Source of the DNA: Cenarchaeum symbiont of Oopsacas minuta
GTDB taxonomy: Archaea; Thermoproteota; Nitrososphaeria; Nitrososphaerales; Nitrosopumilaceae
Direction of reading: 5' to 3'
NCBI GenBank assembly: GCA_029948415.1
Contig: JAJIZT010000003.1
Span: forward strand, 1 to 64,000
DNA: 64,000 nt
Position 1 is the stretch's first letter. Each line of letters begins with the position of its first letter. Below are positions 1 through 9,100 of this stretch, one piece after another. The notes beneath the pieces were generated by a model. That model was not told where the DNA came from and ran no database searches. It saw only the letters and a program-made list of their open reading frames with translations. The position numbers and the translations under genes are program-made.

Positions 1-212
1 CAATATGCTTGCAGTTTTGGATATACTGTATCCATGTATTTGGATGCAACATATTCCATGCAGTCTATCTTTTTCACGTGTATCTTTCGTATGCCTGAAA
101 AAGGTCGTCATTACTAACTTTTATGCTTGTTTTTTAATAATGTCGATCCATAAATCTTTTGATTTGTTGATGGAAATTGAACAAACTTATGCTATCGGGT
201 ATACATCTCCGT

Positions 213-469
213 AATGATCACAATAATAACAAGATGGAACGTTTTAACGGTACATTCAGAGACCGTGAAATTAACTTGAGGTCTAAAGAAAACTGATACT
301 GTTCTTATTGGTGGATTCAAGGTTTACTATAATTACACTAAAAAACATGGGTCTTAATGGTAAAACTCCTGCTGAAGCTTCAAACATTAAAGTTGATGGT
401 CTTAACAAATGGAATACTCTAATTCAAAATGCTAGTTTGCATACTTGTGATTTTTTAACATTCAAATAA
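213..469 (+). pseudogene. Transposase remnant (DDE/rve-type C-terminal part)
   Basis: Reading the + strand with at least two frame changes gives pieces typical of the C-terminal half of an integrase-core transposase: NNNKMERFNGTFRDRE near 222-270, then RGLKKTDT, then GLNGKTPAEAS and a terminal NKWNTLIQNA ending at the stop at 467-469. The order (RFNG..RDRE, then HMGL.GKTPAE) is the one seen around the catalytic Glu of rve/IS6-like archaeal transposases. No intact frame connects the pieces and the upstream catalytic domain is missing, so this is a decayed 3' end. Bases 1-212 hold nothing I can recognise. Family assignment is from motif memory, not a search. Confidence 0.65.
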
Positions 470-574
470 TAATTAATAGACCTTATGCACAATCAAATTT
501 TAAATTGAAAATGTTAAATTTTTAGGCATGAATTACACCATCAATTTTGAAAATTAATTCATTATGCATACGAT

Positions 575-868
575 CTAATGATTATTTCTATATATCGTAA
601 TAAATTCTAATTGATTTTCAGTACGTAAAATGCGATATGCGAGATTTATACCATTTCCAATTTTTGACACAAATTGAACATTAGGATCAATTTGACATTC
701 CATATAATCGAATACTTTCGTTGGTTCCTTACTACAACATAATTTATCTATAGCTGACCAAGTTTTTTTTTGAACAAAAGTAGGTAAATCTGGAAATGCG
801 AATCGTAATCTAGTAGAAATTTTACATTTCCAAATACGATTATCGGAGATCGTCAATACTACGCACAT
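575..868 (-). CDS. Small hypothetical protein, possible toxin of a toxin-antitoxin pair
   Basis: A 97-residue protein read leftwards. I do not recognise a family with confidence. Its ATG lies inside the end of a 42-codon ORF on the same strand (840-968), so the two genes overlap by 29 bases and are probably translationally coupled, which is the usual layout of toxin-antitoxin modules. The C-terminal end (YRILRTENQLEFITIYRN) has the alternating pattern of a closing beta hairpin such as found in RelE-like toxins, but this is weak. It sits among transposase debris and a MITE-like repeat, so it is accessory DNA. Toxin function is inference from size, overlap and context only. Confidence 0.4.
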   Translation of the reverse strand: MCVVLTISDNRIWKCKISTRLRFAFPDLPTFVQKKTWSAIDKLCCSKEPTKVFDYMECQIDPNVQFVSKIGNGINLAYRILRTENQLEFITIYRNNH

Positions 869-968
869 CCTCTAATGGATCATCTGTTTCCAATCCTGCT
901 TTACGATCCATTTTAAATTGCGTGAATGCTTTAGTAGCTGCGTCATCCCATTCAAACTGTTTAACCAT
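840..968 (-). CDS. 42-residue ORF, possible antitoxin
   Basis: Starts at the ATG complementary to 966-968 and stops at 840-842. The product is short, strongly charged and acidic towards its end (ETDDPLEDVRSIDDLR), as expected of a small antitoxin or its C-terminal neutralising tail. It overlaps the start of the following 97-residue gene by 29 bases. No DNA-binding motif is visible; a longer ancestral antitoxin that lost its N-terminal domain is possible because the open frame continues a further 14 codons upstream (to the stop at 1009-1011) without another ATG. Confidence 0.35.
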   Translation of the reverse strand: MVKQFEWDDAATKAFTQFKMDRKAGLETDDPLEDVRSIDDLR

Positions 969-1030
969 TTGTTTGGTATTACCATAATCCTTATTTAAAG
1001 TAGTAGATCATGAATCATGCAACTAACAAG

Positions 1031-1105
1031 TAAGGTCAGCTACTCTAATTTTATGCGTAAATATAGAACTTTTTTGATAATTATAGGCAAGGACGTGACT
1101 TCATA
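1031..1105 (+). repeat. MITE-like element, copy 1
   Basis: About 75 bp beginning TAAGGTCAGCTACTCT and ending GGACGTGACTTCATA. It is the most diverged of four copies in the window (others at 2458-2537, 6035-6113 and, inverted, 62362-62437). The terminal inverted repeat consensus is TATGAGGTCA, with both outer TA steps compatible with TA target duplication. The ends match those of the IS630-type element at 24076-25117. It carries no gene. Confidence 0.8.
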
Positions 1106-1354
1106 CACTAACAACAAATCCATATTTTTATAATATACCGTATTAAAACCATACTTTTCAATTCATAGAATATTCACATCCACGCCTATGCACCGATAAG
1201 TTTACAGAATCTTCTTCAAGATCTGCACTGTATGCATCTTGTTGCAGAATTCGTGAATGTTTTATCACGTGGATGATAAATTCCATCGGTAGACCTGGCA
1301 GTGGTCTTACAAAGACTTTAAACGAGGTTGACCAAAGTTACGTTTGAAATTTAG
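1106..1354. other. Intergenic stretch without recognisable gene
   Basis: Together with the MITE copy this makes a gene-free gap of about 386 bases before the EMC6-like gene. I see no tRNA or long ORF. A short hairpin is possible at about 1291-1309 (AGACC/GGTCT arms), and CTTTAAAC near 1316-1323 could serve as a TATA-like element for the gene starting at 1355. Confidence 0.3.
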
Positions 1355-1828
1355 TTGGCAAAGTTCAAAAAGAAAAAATCCGAGCTCACAAAAGAACCCG
1401 AAAAAATAGACATATCTTCTACAGAAACTCCCGAGATTGCAAAAATACCTGAATCTCCAAAAATACCTAAAGATGTTCCAGAATCTGTGGTGGATCCTAC
1501 ATCATATAGAAAAAAACTTGATCACCTATACTGGCTTCGAATAATTCTTGCGACAATATCTGGCGTCATTGCAACATTTGCATTTGAAAATATAGAAGGT
1601 GAAGAACGTAGATGGGCATCCATTGTATTTATGATTATAGTGTATATGGTTACAATTCTAATTGCAAAAGGTATGAAGATGCAGCTTCCTTCATCGGATA
1701 GGAAAAAGATCGTAACGCAAGCTATAGGTAGTTTTGTTTTCATCTATCTGTTTGTATGGATAGTAACCTATACATTGGTAAATATGACAACAGGCGGATT
1801 AGATCTAGGACTCTCACCATTGCCATAG
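1355..1828 (+). CDS. EMC6/Rab5-interacting-like small membrane protein
   Basis: A 157-residue protein starting at TTG. Residues 1-50 are a charged, Lys/Pro-rich cytosolic tail; three hydrophobic segments follow at about 59-78, 87-105 and 122-143. The pattern R-x5-SG in the first segment, and a last segment reading FVFIYLFVWIVTYTLVN, resembles by eye the eukaryotic EMC6 core (SGA.AGILGL, then TYVLFWTFLYG..H). EMC6 is a core subunit of the ER membrane protein insertase whose other core subunit EMC3 has archaeal Oxa1-family relatives. The stop codon directly abuts the GTG of cbiT, so the two are probably co-transcribed, although no functional link is obvious. The assignment rests on topology and a few residues; a generic three-TM hypothetical is the alternative. 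Confidence 0.5.
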   Translation: MAKFKKKKSELTKEPEKIDISSTETPEIAKIPESPKIPKDVPESVVDPTSYRKKLDHLYWLRIILATISGVIATFAFENIEGEERRWASIVFMIIVYMVTILIAKGMKMQLPSSDRKKIVTQAIGSFVFIYLFVWIVTYTLVNMTTGGLDLGLSPLP

Positions 1829-2437
1829 GTGTATAAATTGATATGGAAATATAAAACTCCAGGCATTCCAGACTCGGAATTTTCTAAAAGGGATAAAGTA
1901 CCCATAACAAAAGAAGAAGTTAGAGCAATTCAGATCAGCAAAGCTAGACTGTGTGAGGGTGACACAGTATACGATATCGGATGTGGTAGTGGCTCGATAA
2001 CTGTAGAGGCTGCAATACAGGTGGGAAGATCAGGAAAAATATTTGCAATAGATATAGATGCAAATGCTACAAGCCTCTCAAAAGAGAATCTTGAAAAATT
2101 CGGTATTACAAACGTCACTGTAATACATGCAGATGGCAAAGATGCTGTACGTGACTTTCCACAAGCAAACGCTATATTTATCGGTGGTACTGGAGGAGAT
2201 ACTAGAGCCATCATCTCTGAATGTGTCAAAAAACTCTTACCTGGTGGAAGAATTGTGGTAGGTGTCATACTTGTAGAGACGCTTTTGGCCGTAATCAAAA
2301 CTTTTGAAGAGATCGGATTTGAGGCTGACATTACGCAAATTACCGTATCAAAGAGCAGAAAGACCTCTACTGGAACCATGATGCTAGCGAGAAATCCAGT
2401 TACGATAATATCTGCAGAAAAACCTCTGATCGAATAG
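1829..2437 (+). CDS. cbiT: Cobalt-precorrin-6B C15-methyltransferase, decarboxylating (CbiT)
   Basis: A 202-residue class I SAM-dependent methyltransferase. The glycine-rich SAM site is VYDIGCGSGSITVEAA at about 48-63, followed by an acidic strand end (IFAIDID) near residue 75 and the IFIGGTGGD segment typical of the CbiT family. In anaerobic cobalamin synthesis CbiT methylates C15 of the corrin ring and removes the C12 acetate carboxyl. It starts with GTG immediately after the upstream stop. The next genes, cbiL and cbiF, act in the same pathway, but a MITE separates it from them. Length matches stand-alone archaeal CbiT. Confidence 0.9.
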   Translation: MYKLIWKYKTPGIPDSEFSKRDKVPITKEEVRAIQISKARLCEGDTVYDIGCGSGSITVEAAIQVGRSGKIFAIDIDANATSLSKENLEKFGITNVTVIHADGKDAVRDFPQANAIFIGGTGGDTRAIISECVKKLLPGGRIVVGVILVETLLAVIKTFEEIGFEADITQITVSKSRKTSTGTMMLARNPVTIISAEKPLIE

Positions 2438-2457
2438 GCGTTTGGATTTATTATAGG

Positions 2458-2537
2458 TATGAGGTCAGCTACTCTGTATTTTTATGCGTAAATGCAAGAA
2501 CTTTCTTGATAATTATAGGCAGGGACGTGACCTCATA
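2458..2537 (+). repeat. MITE-like element, copy 2, inside the cobalamin cluster
   Basis: An 80 bp element with near-perfect terminal inverted repeats: TATGAGGTCAGCT at the left and, on the other strand, TATGAGGTCACGTCCC at the right. Flanking bases extend the inverted match to GGTATGAGGTCA. It lies in the 145-base gap between cbiT and cbiL, so it may interrupt or modify read-through transcription of the corrin genes. Confidence 0.9.
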
Positions 2538-2582
2538 CCATGACACCTTAGATTTTAATTAGGAAATTTTGTAAATTCACAT

Positions 2583-3302
2583 ATGCCAAGGCTCACAGCC
2601 GTGGGCTGCGGTCCAGGCGATCCAGATCTGCTTACAGTAAAGGCAGTAAATGCAATACGCACAGCTGATGTAATCTTGTGCCCAAAATCCAAGGATGATA
2701 GACCGAGCATTGCATTATCGGTAGTTTCTAGTCTTGTAGATAGATCAAAGACACGCATTGTAGAGATGGTGTTTCCTATGACAAAAGATAAAGATGTGCT
2801 AGAACAGACATGGGAGCACAACGCCGAGGTTATGGCAAAAGAGACACTCTCATGTAAAAATGCCGTCTATATTACAGTAGGTGATCCATATCTCTACAGC
2901 ACATGGATATACATGAATAGAATTCTTGAAGAAAAACACCCAGAGATATCTATTACAGTAGTGCCAGGCATCGTCTCGATGTTTACGTTTGCTTCAAAGA
3001 TAGGTGTAAGCATAGGTGAAGGTGCAGAAAAGATATCTGTAATACCATCATGCTATGATCTAGGACAGGTAAAAAAACTTGCTAAAAATTCTGACACGAT
3101 GGTGTTTTTAAAAGATGGTAGATACTTTGACAAAGTGATAGATCTATTACGTGAGGCCAAATTCCCTCCTACATCTATATTTGCAGTTGGACAGGATTTA
3201 GATACAGAGAATGAAGTTGTAAAAAAGCTCACACTTGGTGAAGTAAACGATGATACACTGACCACAAAATATTTTTCAATAATGGTGGTAAAACGTGCAT
3301 AA
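2583..3302 (+). CDS. cbiL: Cobalt-factor II / precorrin-2 C20-methyltransferase (CbiL)
   Basis: A 239-residue tetrapyrrole methylase. The family signature GCGPGDPDLLT is at 8-18, the second conserved loop VGDPYLYSTW near 100, and TVVPGIVSM near 124. The SxW of the STW segment and the overall length fit the C20-methylating branch (CbiL/CobI), which adds the second peripheral methyl group after precorrin-2. It overlaps the next gene by 8 bases, so the two are translationally coupled. The start at 2583 is the first ATG after the MITE. Confidence 0.88.
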   Translation: MPRLTAVGCGPGDPDLLTVKAVNAIRTADVILCPKSKDDRPSIALSVVSSLVDRSKTRIVEMVFPMTKDKDVLEQTWEHNAEVMAKETLSCKNAVYITVGDPYLYSTWIYMNRILEEKHPEISITVVPGIVSMFTFASKIGVSIGEGAEKISVIPSCYDLGQVKKLAKNSDTMVFLKDGRYFDKVIDLLREAKFPPTSIFAVGQDLDTENEVVKKLTLGEVNDDTLTTKYFSIMVVKRA

Positions 3303-4077
3303 GGTGTATTTTGTGGGCTGCGGTCCAGGCGATCCTGATCTGATCACAGTCAAGGCAAAAAAAATCATACAAAAGGCACAGACGGTGGTATACTCTGGAT
3401 CATTGATACCTCCTAAAATTCTAAAAATGTGCAGAGGACAGATGCACGATGCATCAGGAATGATACGAGAGGAGATTAACGATATACTCTCAAAGAGTGC
3501 GCTTGCAGGAAAAACTACGGTCAGACTGCACGATGGAGACCCATCGATATACGGTGCAATTAGGGAGCAGATGGACTTGCTGAAAAAGAAAAAAATATCC
3601 TCAGAGATCGTGCCTGGCATAACCTCGTTTCTTGCAGCAGCTGCAGCACTAGGAACACAGCTTACGCTACCTGGAATAACACAGAGCATTATAGTTACGC
3701 GTGCAGAAAATAGAACAAAAGTCTCAGAGAAAGAGACTGTTGAAAAACTGGCAAAACATGGTGCCACGATGGTCTTTTATCTGAGCGTTCATCTGTTGGA
3801 TGGTATCGTCAAACAGGCACTAAAAGGCGCATACAAAAAAGATACACCTGCAGCGATAGTATACAGAGCAAGCTGGGAAGATGAGAAAGTAATTCGAGGA
3901 ACTTTGGACACCATTGTATCCAAAGTAAGAAAGGCAAAGATAACTCGTACTGCAATTATCGTTATAGGTGGAGTAGTAGATCCAAAAAAATATGAATTTT
4001 CAAAATTGTACGATAAGAACTTTAGTCATGGATACAGACGCGCAAGCATTACGCCAAAAAAGAAACGCGATGCTTGA
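3295..4077 (+). CDS. cbiF: Cobalt-precorrin-4 C11-methyltransferase (CbiF)
   Basis: A 260-residue tetrapyrrole methylase starting at GTG inside the end of cbiL. It shows VGCGPGDPDLITVKA at 7-21, the YSGSLIP segment near 33 that marks the CbiF/CobM group, LHDGDPSIYGAI near 79, and VPGITSFLAAAA near 106. It methylates C11 of the corrin macrocycle using SAM. The C-terminal 20 residues are basic and likely disordered (ending TPKKKRDA). Its 3' end overlaps the convergent racemase-like gene by 29 bases. The rest of the corrin pathway is not in this window, apart from cobT at 57 kb. Confidence 0.9.
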   Translation: MHKVYFVGCGPGDPDLITVKAKKIIQKAQTVVYSGSLIPPKILKMCRGQMHDASGMIREEINDILSKSALAGKTTVRLHDGDPSIYGAIREQMDLLKKKKISSEIVPGITSFLAAAAALGTQLTLPGITQSIIVTRAENRTKVSEKETVEKLAKHGATMVFYLSVHLLDGIVKQALKGAYKKDTPAAIVYRASWEDEKVIRGTLDTIVSKVRKAKITRTAIIVIGGVVDPKKYEFSKLYDKNFSHGYRRASITPKKKRDA

Positions 4078-4870
4078 TTCCAAGCATTGCAAGCTTTGTT
4101 TGTAACGCTTTCGGATCAGATGATGTATACACTGAGAGTCTGTTGTAAGTAGATGGCACAATACGTTTTTTTACAATACTTGCCACATTATCAGCTGGAT
4201 CAAAAAATTTAACATTGGGAAATTCTTTTTGAAGAATTGGTAATAAAAACGGCAAATGTGTACTTGAAAGTGTGGCCGAATCAATACAGTTTTTTTTAAA
4301 CTTTGTCTGCAAAGTATTGCGTATGATATGTGAACATTTTTTTCCATTGGTCATAAAGTCACCTGACTCTACAAGATTTACCAAAGAAGAGCAATCAATT
4401 CTACTTATTCTTACGTCTTTGTTTACAACACCAGAATCATGTATGTATTTTAAAAGACGAGGACTGCGTGAAACAGAGTGTGTTGCAAGAATTGCCACAC
4501 CGCCTGTCTTTGTGGCATTAGCTGCTGCTACAAGCGGGGGAAGAACACCGATGGTTCTTTTGCCTGGAAGTCTCTCAAGCAACAATGTGGGAGTATTAGA
4601 GCCTACCACCACTATATCTGGTTTAAACCTCTCTTCTAACATCATGATACGCTCGGTTATGATTTTACGCAGATGCAAAACAGAGAGTGTACCGTATGGA
4701 AAATTCTTCTGATCTGCAAAATATACCATATGAGAACTAGTGGTTCTTTTTATGGCTCGTATTATCGAGAGTGAACCTAGTCCAGAATCAAAGATGACTA
4801 TTCTGCCCAACGCCCAATTGATCATAAAACAGGCAATTATTCCTATGCGTGAGCCCTCATTGTGGGTCAT
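4049..4870 (-). CDS. Glutamate racemase-like protein lacking both catalytic cysteines
   Basis: A 273-residue protein of the Asp/Glu racemase fold. Recognisable MurI landmarks are IVIFDSGLGSLS at 24-35, YFADQKNFPYG at 50-60, VVVGSNTPTLL at 87-97 and ATLSSTHLPFLL at 199-210. In active glutamate racemases the last two read ACNTA and GCTHYP, with cysteines as the two acid/base residues; here both positions are Ser (S91 and S203). The fold-defining Asp-Ser of the first motif is kept. Archaea of this kind have no murein, so a different role (other chemistry, or ligand binding) is likely. The start is uncertain: M16 (codon at 4823-4825) would give a more standard N-terminus. Convergent with cbiF, overlapping by 29 bases. 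Confidence 0.75.
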   Translation of the reverse strand: MTHNEGSRIGIIACFMINWALGRIVIFDSGLGSLSIIRAIKRTTSSHMVYFADQKNFPYGTLSVLHLRKIITERIMMLEERFKPDIVVVGSNTPTLLLERLPGKRTIGVLPPLVAAANATKTGGVAILATHSVSRSPRLLKYIHDSGVVNKDVRISRIDCSSLVNLVESGDFMTNGKKCSHIIRNTLQTKFKKNCIDSATLSSTHLPFLLPILQKEFPNVKFFDPADNVASIVKKRIVPSTYNRLSVYTSSDPKALQTKLAMLGIKHRVSFLA

Positions 4871-4944
4871 TTGTTAGTTAAATTTATGCACTAGTTGATC
4901 TAAATACACATGGCTGATTAAGAACAAAACTCAAAAAGGTAATC

Positions 4945-5595
4945 ATGCCAAGTTTTGACAAGACATGGACCAGGCAAGAGACACAAAGTATGACTGGCAA
5001 AGTTCGTGAAGTGGTAAAGCCTCAGGGAGCACTAAAACCACGTATACAAAGTGCGGTAAACAAACTCCAAGTGCAGATCACTCGAATGGATGCTATGCTT
5101 GGAAAGCTAAACCAACGAGATAAACAGCTATTCCAGCGCATTGTTACCTCTATGCAACAGCATGACACCAATGCAAGCAAGGTACTCTCCAGCGAGCTAG
5201 CCGAAGTACGCAAAGTGACAAAAGTTTTGTCTGGTGCTAGAATGTCGATTGAACAAGTTCAATTAAGACTGACAACAATCCACGATTTGGGTGATGCAAT
5301 GGTGGAGATTGGACCAACCATGAACACCATGAAGGGTCTGAAATCTTCTCTAGGTAAATTCATGCCAGAGGCTGACACCGAGCTAAAATCCATGACAGAC
5401 ACATTGGGTGGATTGATGAGCGATTCGCTCACATCAGGTGATGCCTTTAACATGGATGTAGACACCTCTAATGAGGAAACAGACAAGATACTTCAGGAAG
5501 CATCTGCTGTTGCAGAACAACAAGTGGGATCTAAATTCCCATCGGTTCCTACAACATCAGACATTTCTTCGGAACTCTCAAATACAGCATACTAA
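4945..5595 (+). CDS. ESCRT-III/Snf7-family protein (CdvB paralogue)
   Basis: A 216-residue, mostly helical protein. Residues about 27-130 form the basic alpha1/alpha2 hairpin typical of Snf7 proteins (LKPRIQSAVNKLQVQITRMD, then long amphipathic helices with regular Leu/Met), followed by an acidic C-terminal half (MPEADTELKSM and later NMDVDTSNEETDK). Such proteins polymerise on membranes and, in archaea, drive cell division with CdvA and the Vps4-like ATPase CdvC. There is no winged-helix C-terminal domain, so it corresponds to the shorter CdvB1/CdvB2-type paralogues. No cdvA or cdvC is nearby. It is divergent from the racemase-like gene with about 74 bases between them. Confidence 0.8.
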   Translation: MPSFDKTWTRQETQSMTGKVREVVKPQGALKPRIQSAVNKLQVQITRMDAMLGKLNQRDKQLFQRIVTSMQQHDTNASKVLSSELAEVRKVTKVLSGARMSIEQVQLRLTTIHDLGDAMVEIGPTMNTMKGLKSSLGKFMPEADTELKSMTDTLGGLMSDSLTSGDAFNMDVDTSNEETDKILQEASAVAEQQVGSKFPSVPTTSDISSELSNTAY

Positions 5596-5603
5596 ATTCA
5601 CAA

Positions 5604-5617
5604 TTTTTTTATTTTTT
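5604..5617 (+). terminator. Oligo-T termination signal after the ESCRT-III gene
   Basis: Seven T residues, one A, then six T residues, beginning nine bases after the stop codon. Oligo-T tracts on the non-template strand are the usual intrinsic termination signal in archaea. A 16-base perfect palindrome made of GTACAT units follows at 5627-5642. Confidence 0.5.
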
Positions 5618-5835
5618 AAAAATAAAGTACATGTACATGTACAAACAAATGTAATAACATTTACCATCCTAATATAAAAAATAAGAGTATGATTTTACTT
5701 GGTTGCATAACTCGAGTTTTAATACTCAAATCATACCCTGATATTTTCGATATTAGGAAGCTTGTACAACAGACTAGTATGATTTAGTAAAAATATTTGC
5801 AAGAGTAGATCTCTAACAAATATTTTTCATTTTGC

Positions 5836-6147
5836 ATGGAATCAAACCTATATCTATCGATAAAAAGAGATAACATTGAATGTGTACAAGCTTGTTACAC
5901 AAACAATCAAACCAATCTTATCTCACAACCTATACGTACTGACAACGATCTAACCAAGATGTTGAATTCGACATTTAATTATTTTCTAAAATCTAGATCA
6001 AATGAGACAAGATTAGAAGAATTTGATGATTTTGTACGAGGTCAGCTATTCTGCATTTTTGTGCGTAAATACAGAACTTTCTTGATAAATATAGGCAGGG
6101 ACGTGACCTCATACAATAATACATTATATTTTATATATCATATATAA
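5836..6147 (+). CDS. Small ORF with MITE-derived C-terminus
   Basis: A 103-codon ORF of unknown function. The first 66 or so codons are host sequence with no motif I recognise. Codons from about 67 to 93 are encoded by MITE copy 3 (6035-6113), and the last ten codons come from AT-rich DNA after it. The original gene was therefore truncated or re-terminated by the insertion. Whether the remaining product is made is unknown; a decayed gene is as likely as a functional one. A 5'-located AT-rich stretch could provide a promoter. Confidence 0.35.
   Translation: MESNLYLSIKRDNIECVQACYTNNQTNLISQPIRTDNDLTKMLNSTFNYFLKSRSNETRLEEFDDFVRGQLFCIFVRKYRTFLINIGRDVTSYNNTLYFIYHI
6035..6113 (+). repeat. MITE-like element, copy 3, inside an ORF
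   Basis: A 79 bp copy: left end TACGAGGTCAGCT, right end GACGTGACCTCATA. It is close to copy 2 throughout (shared core from GCGTAAAT through GGCAGGGACG). It lies within the coding frame of the ORF at 5836-6147 and ends 51 bases before the start of the giant subtilase gene, so it may also affect that gene's promoter. Confidence 0.88.
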
Positions 6148-6163
6148 AAAAAATGAGATAGAG

Positions 6164-9100
6164 ATGATACGGACATACTATATTCTGATATTTACGATAA
6201 TACTCTTCTCACCGTTTCCTTTTACATCTGTATGGCATAATGATGCATTTGCCCAAGAACCAAAAATTACCACAGGACCTCCATTGCCTAAATCGCTTCA
6301 AAATCAAACGTACGTAAAACCTCAATCCGCCTCACCAAATGCCATAAATGTCAACAGTACTATGAAATTGCCTGATCATATCAACATTGTAAACATAACC
6401 ACGATAAATTCAGCTCAAGATAAACTCATGGATGCAAGGTTGGAGTATATCAAACTAAACCGTACATTTTATGAATTGAATGAGAGTCTTGCAGATGCAG
6501 CCATGACCGTATTGGATGGTGCACGTGTTCAAAAAGGTTTGAAAATATTAGATGGTTTGGCAGTTTCAACTAGTTCAAGTTTACAGTCAGCGATTACATT
6601 GATACAAAATGGTACAACAGAGTTGGAACTTGCTCAAAATGATTTAAAATCAAATAAAGATCAATTCAAAATATCACCACATGTATTAGCTATACTTGAT
6701 CAAACTAGTGATGAAATTTCTGTATATGTAAATCTAGTATCACATGATTCAGTTGTACCATTAAATGATGATGAGATTATATCACACCTAGATAAAATCA
6801 TTTTAGCATCTCTTTCTAAATCACGCATACATGAACTTGTAAAACACGATAACATACAATCCATAAGAATACCTGATGCAGTAATATCCACTGCTGGATC
6901 TTTTACGAGCCAAGGTGTATCGAAATCTAGAGCCAACTTACTTCATGATATGGGAATAACAGGAAATAATATTACAGTTGCCGTATTGGATGTGGGATTT
7001 ACCCTAGATGCTGCAATATCTTCACGTGTTTCATATTCAGCTGTGTTTGGATCTTGTAGTGACTTGACATGTGGAGATGGATCACATGGAACTAGTGTTT
7101 CGCATATAGTAGCAGATATGGCACCAGATGCCAATCTAGAACTATATTCTACATCTGACAGTATTGGTCTTGTTAATGCTATATCGCATATAATATCTAG
7201 AGGAAAGGCAGACATATTGACCATATCATTGGGTGTCCCAGGTTTGGGTGGGGATGGAAGTACAAAGCATTTTCGTGATGGGACAAGCCATGTGGCACGG
7301 ATAGTAGATCAGGCTCGAGACGCTGGAATGCTAGTCACAGTTTCATCTGGCAACTCAGCTCAAGACCATTGGACAGGCACATATGTTCCAAGCTTGACGG
7401 TTACACCTGCATCGCTTAATCTTGATTCATACCAAAGCATTCTAGAGATAAATCCGACAGTATCAGGTAAGCAAAAGGCATGTCTTTCTATCAATTCTGA
7501 AAAAGATATAGTCTATCTTTCATGGGACTCATGGGATCAAAACCCAGTGCAAGATGATTATGATCTCTTTCTCTTTAATGATGACATGACACAGTTGCTC
7601 ACATATTCTACAGAATGGCAACCCATAGGTGGTATCGAGCCATTAGAAGAGATACAGTATGAAAATATATTGGGAAACAAGTGTCTAGTGGTAGCTTCAA
7701 AAAGCTCTACCCAAGATCATAAACTACACATAACTGCACTTGATGGACCATTAGCTCCGTCTATATCTAAAGGTTCGATAGGTACACCAGCTGATGCACG
7801 TGGTGCCCTATCTGTTGGCGCCACTTTTTATTTTACTGACAATTTGGAATCATTTAGTAGCGTTGGTCCAACCGATGACGGACGCATAAAACCAGAGATA
7901 TGTGGATATGATGGTGTTAGCACCATTTCAGGTGGAAGTTTTTTTGGAACTTCTGCAGCAGCGCCTCATATAGCGGGCATGGCTGCACTTTTACTAGATG
8001 CAAATCCATCTGCAACCCCAGATGAGATACAACGTAGCATTGAAGATTCTGCTATATCTGGTCCTAATGGATGTGGTGTTGGAATTATGTCATTATCTGA
8101 TGCAGTAGATCTGCTTCCGACTGTGAATATAACTAGTGGGACACACCATCCGTATGTAAAGGCTGGAGATGTGATCACCATAACCATATCGACAAATAAT
8201 ACAATATCTTCAGCTAATGCTACGATATTTGACCGGTCTGTACCCACAAGTCATACGGGAAATACACTCAGTGCCTCCACTACTGTATTGACAAACGATA
8301 CTCAAGGTTTTGCATACTTTACAATAAACGCTATTGATATTTTTGGAAATCTCATAACTGCCACACCACAAATTCTTACCGACGATAACATCAATATAGA
8401 TACGATAAATCCATACCTAGAATCAGCATATGCATCATCTCCAACTTCTATAACTATAGTCTTTAGTGAAAATATTTACAAAGAATCAGTATCCATAGAT
8501 GATTTTACACTAGAGAACATAAATGTGACAGACCTTTCTGTATCAGATAATATCGTAAATCTTGTTACATCTAATTTGGACATCACTGCACTACCAAATG
8601 TAAATTTGTCAGGATCCATAGAAGATCTAGCTGGAAATAATCTATCTTTGATTGTTATTCCAACTATTGTGGGATTTGATGTTGGAGATGATATACCTCC
8701 AAAACTTGTATCATTGAGTGCGTACAGCAATAATACAAATAACACACTTGCAAAATCTGGAGATATAATTACGGTAAATCTTACAACAGATGATGATATA
8801 TCTTCTGCCACTACCACAATATTAGGAAAAACCATACAACCAATTATTTTTGGAAATTATGTAATAGTAAATACATCTGTATTATCTAACGATAGACAAG
8901 GTTTGATAGATTTTGTTTTAAATGTAAAAGATGAAAATAATAACACTTTGCAGGTAACACAGAACAATCTTACATCAAGTAATGTTTTAGTGGATACTAT
9001 GCCACCTATAATATCTTCTGCAAAAACTACTATAGGAAACACAATTGTACTAGAATTTAACGAAGAACTAGATGTTGCATCAGTAAGTAATACGAATTTT

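Noticed and set aside
2438-2582. Cobalamin riboswitch before cbiL
   Set aside because: The conserved sequence is explained by the MITE, which occurs at unrelated loci as well, and lacks B12-box features.
5627-5642. Perfect palindrome of GTACAT units as an operator
   Set aside because: It lies downstream of a terminator, far from a start codon, and could be a simple short tandem repeat; no second copy was seen.
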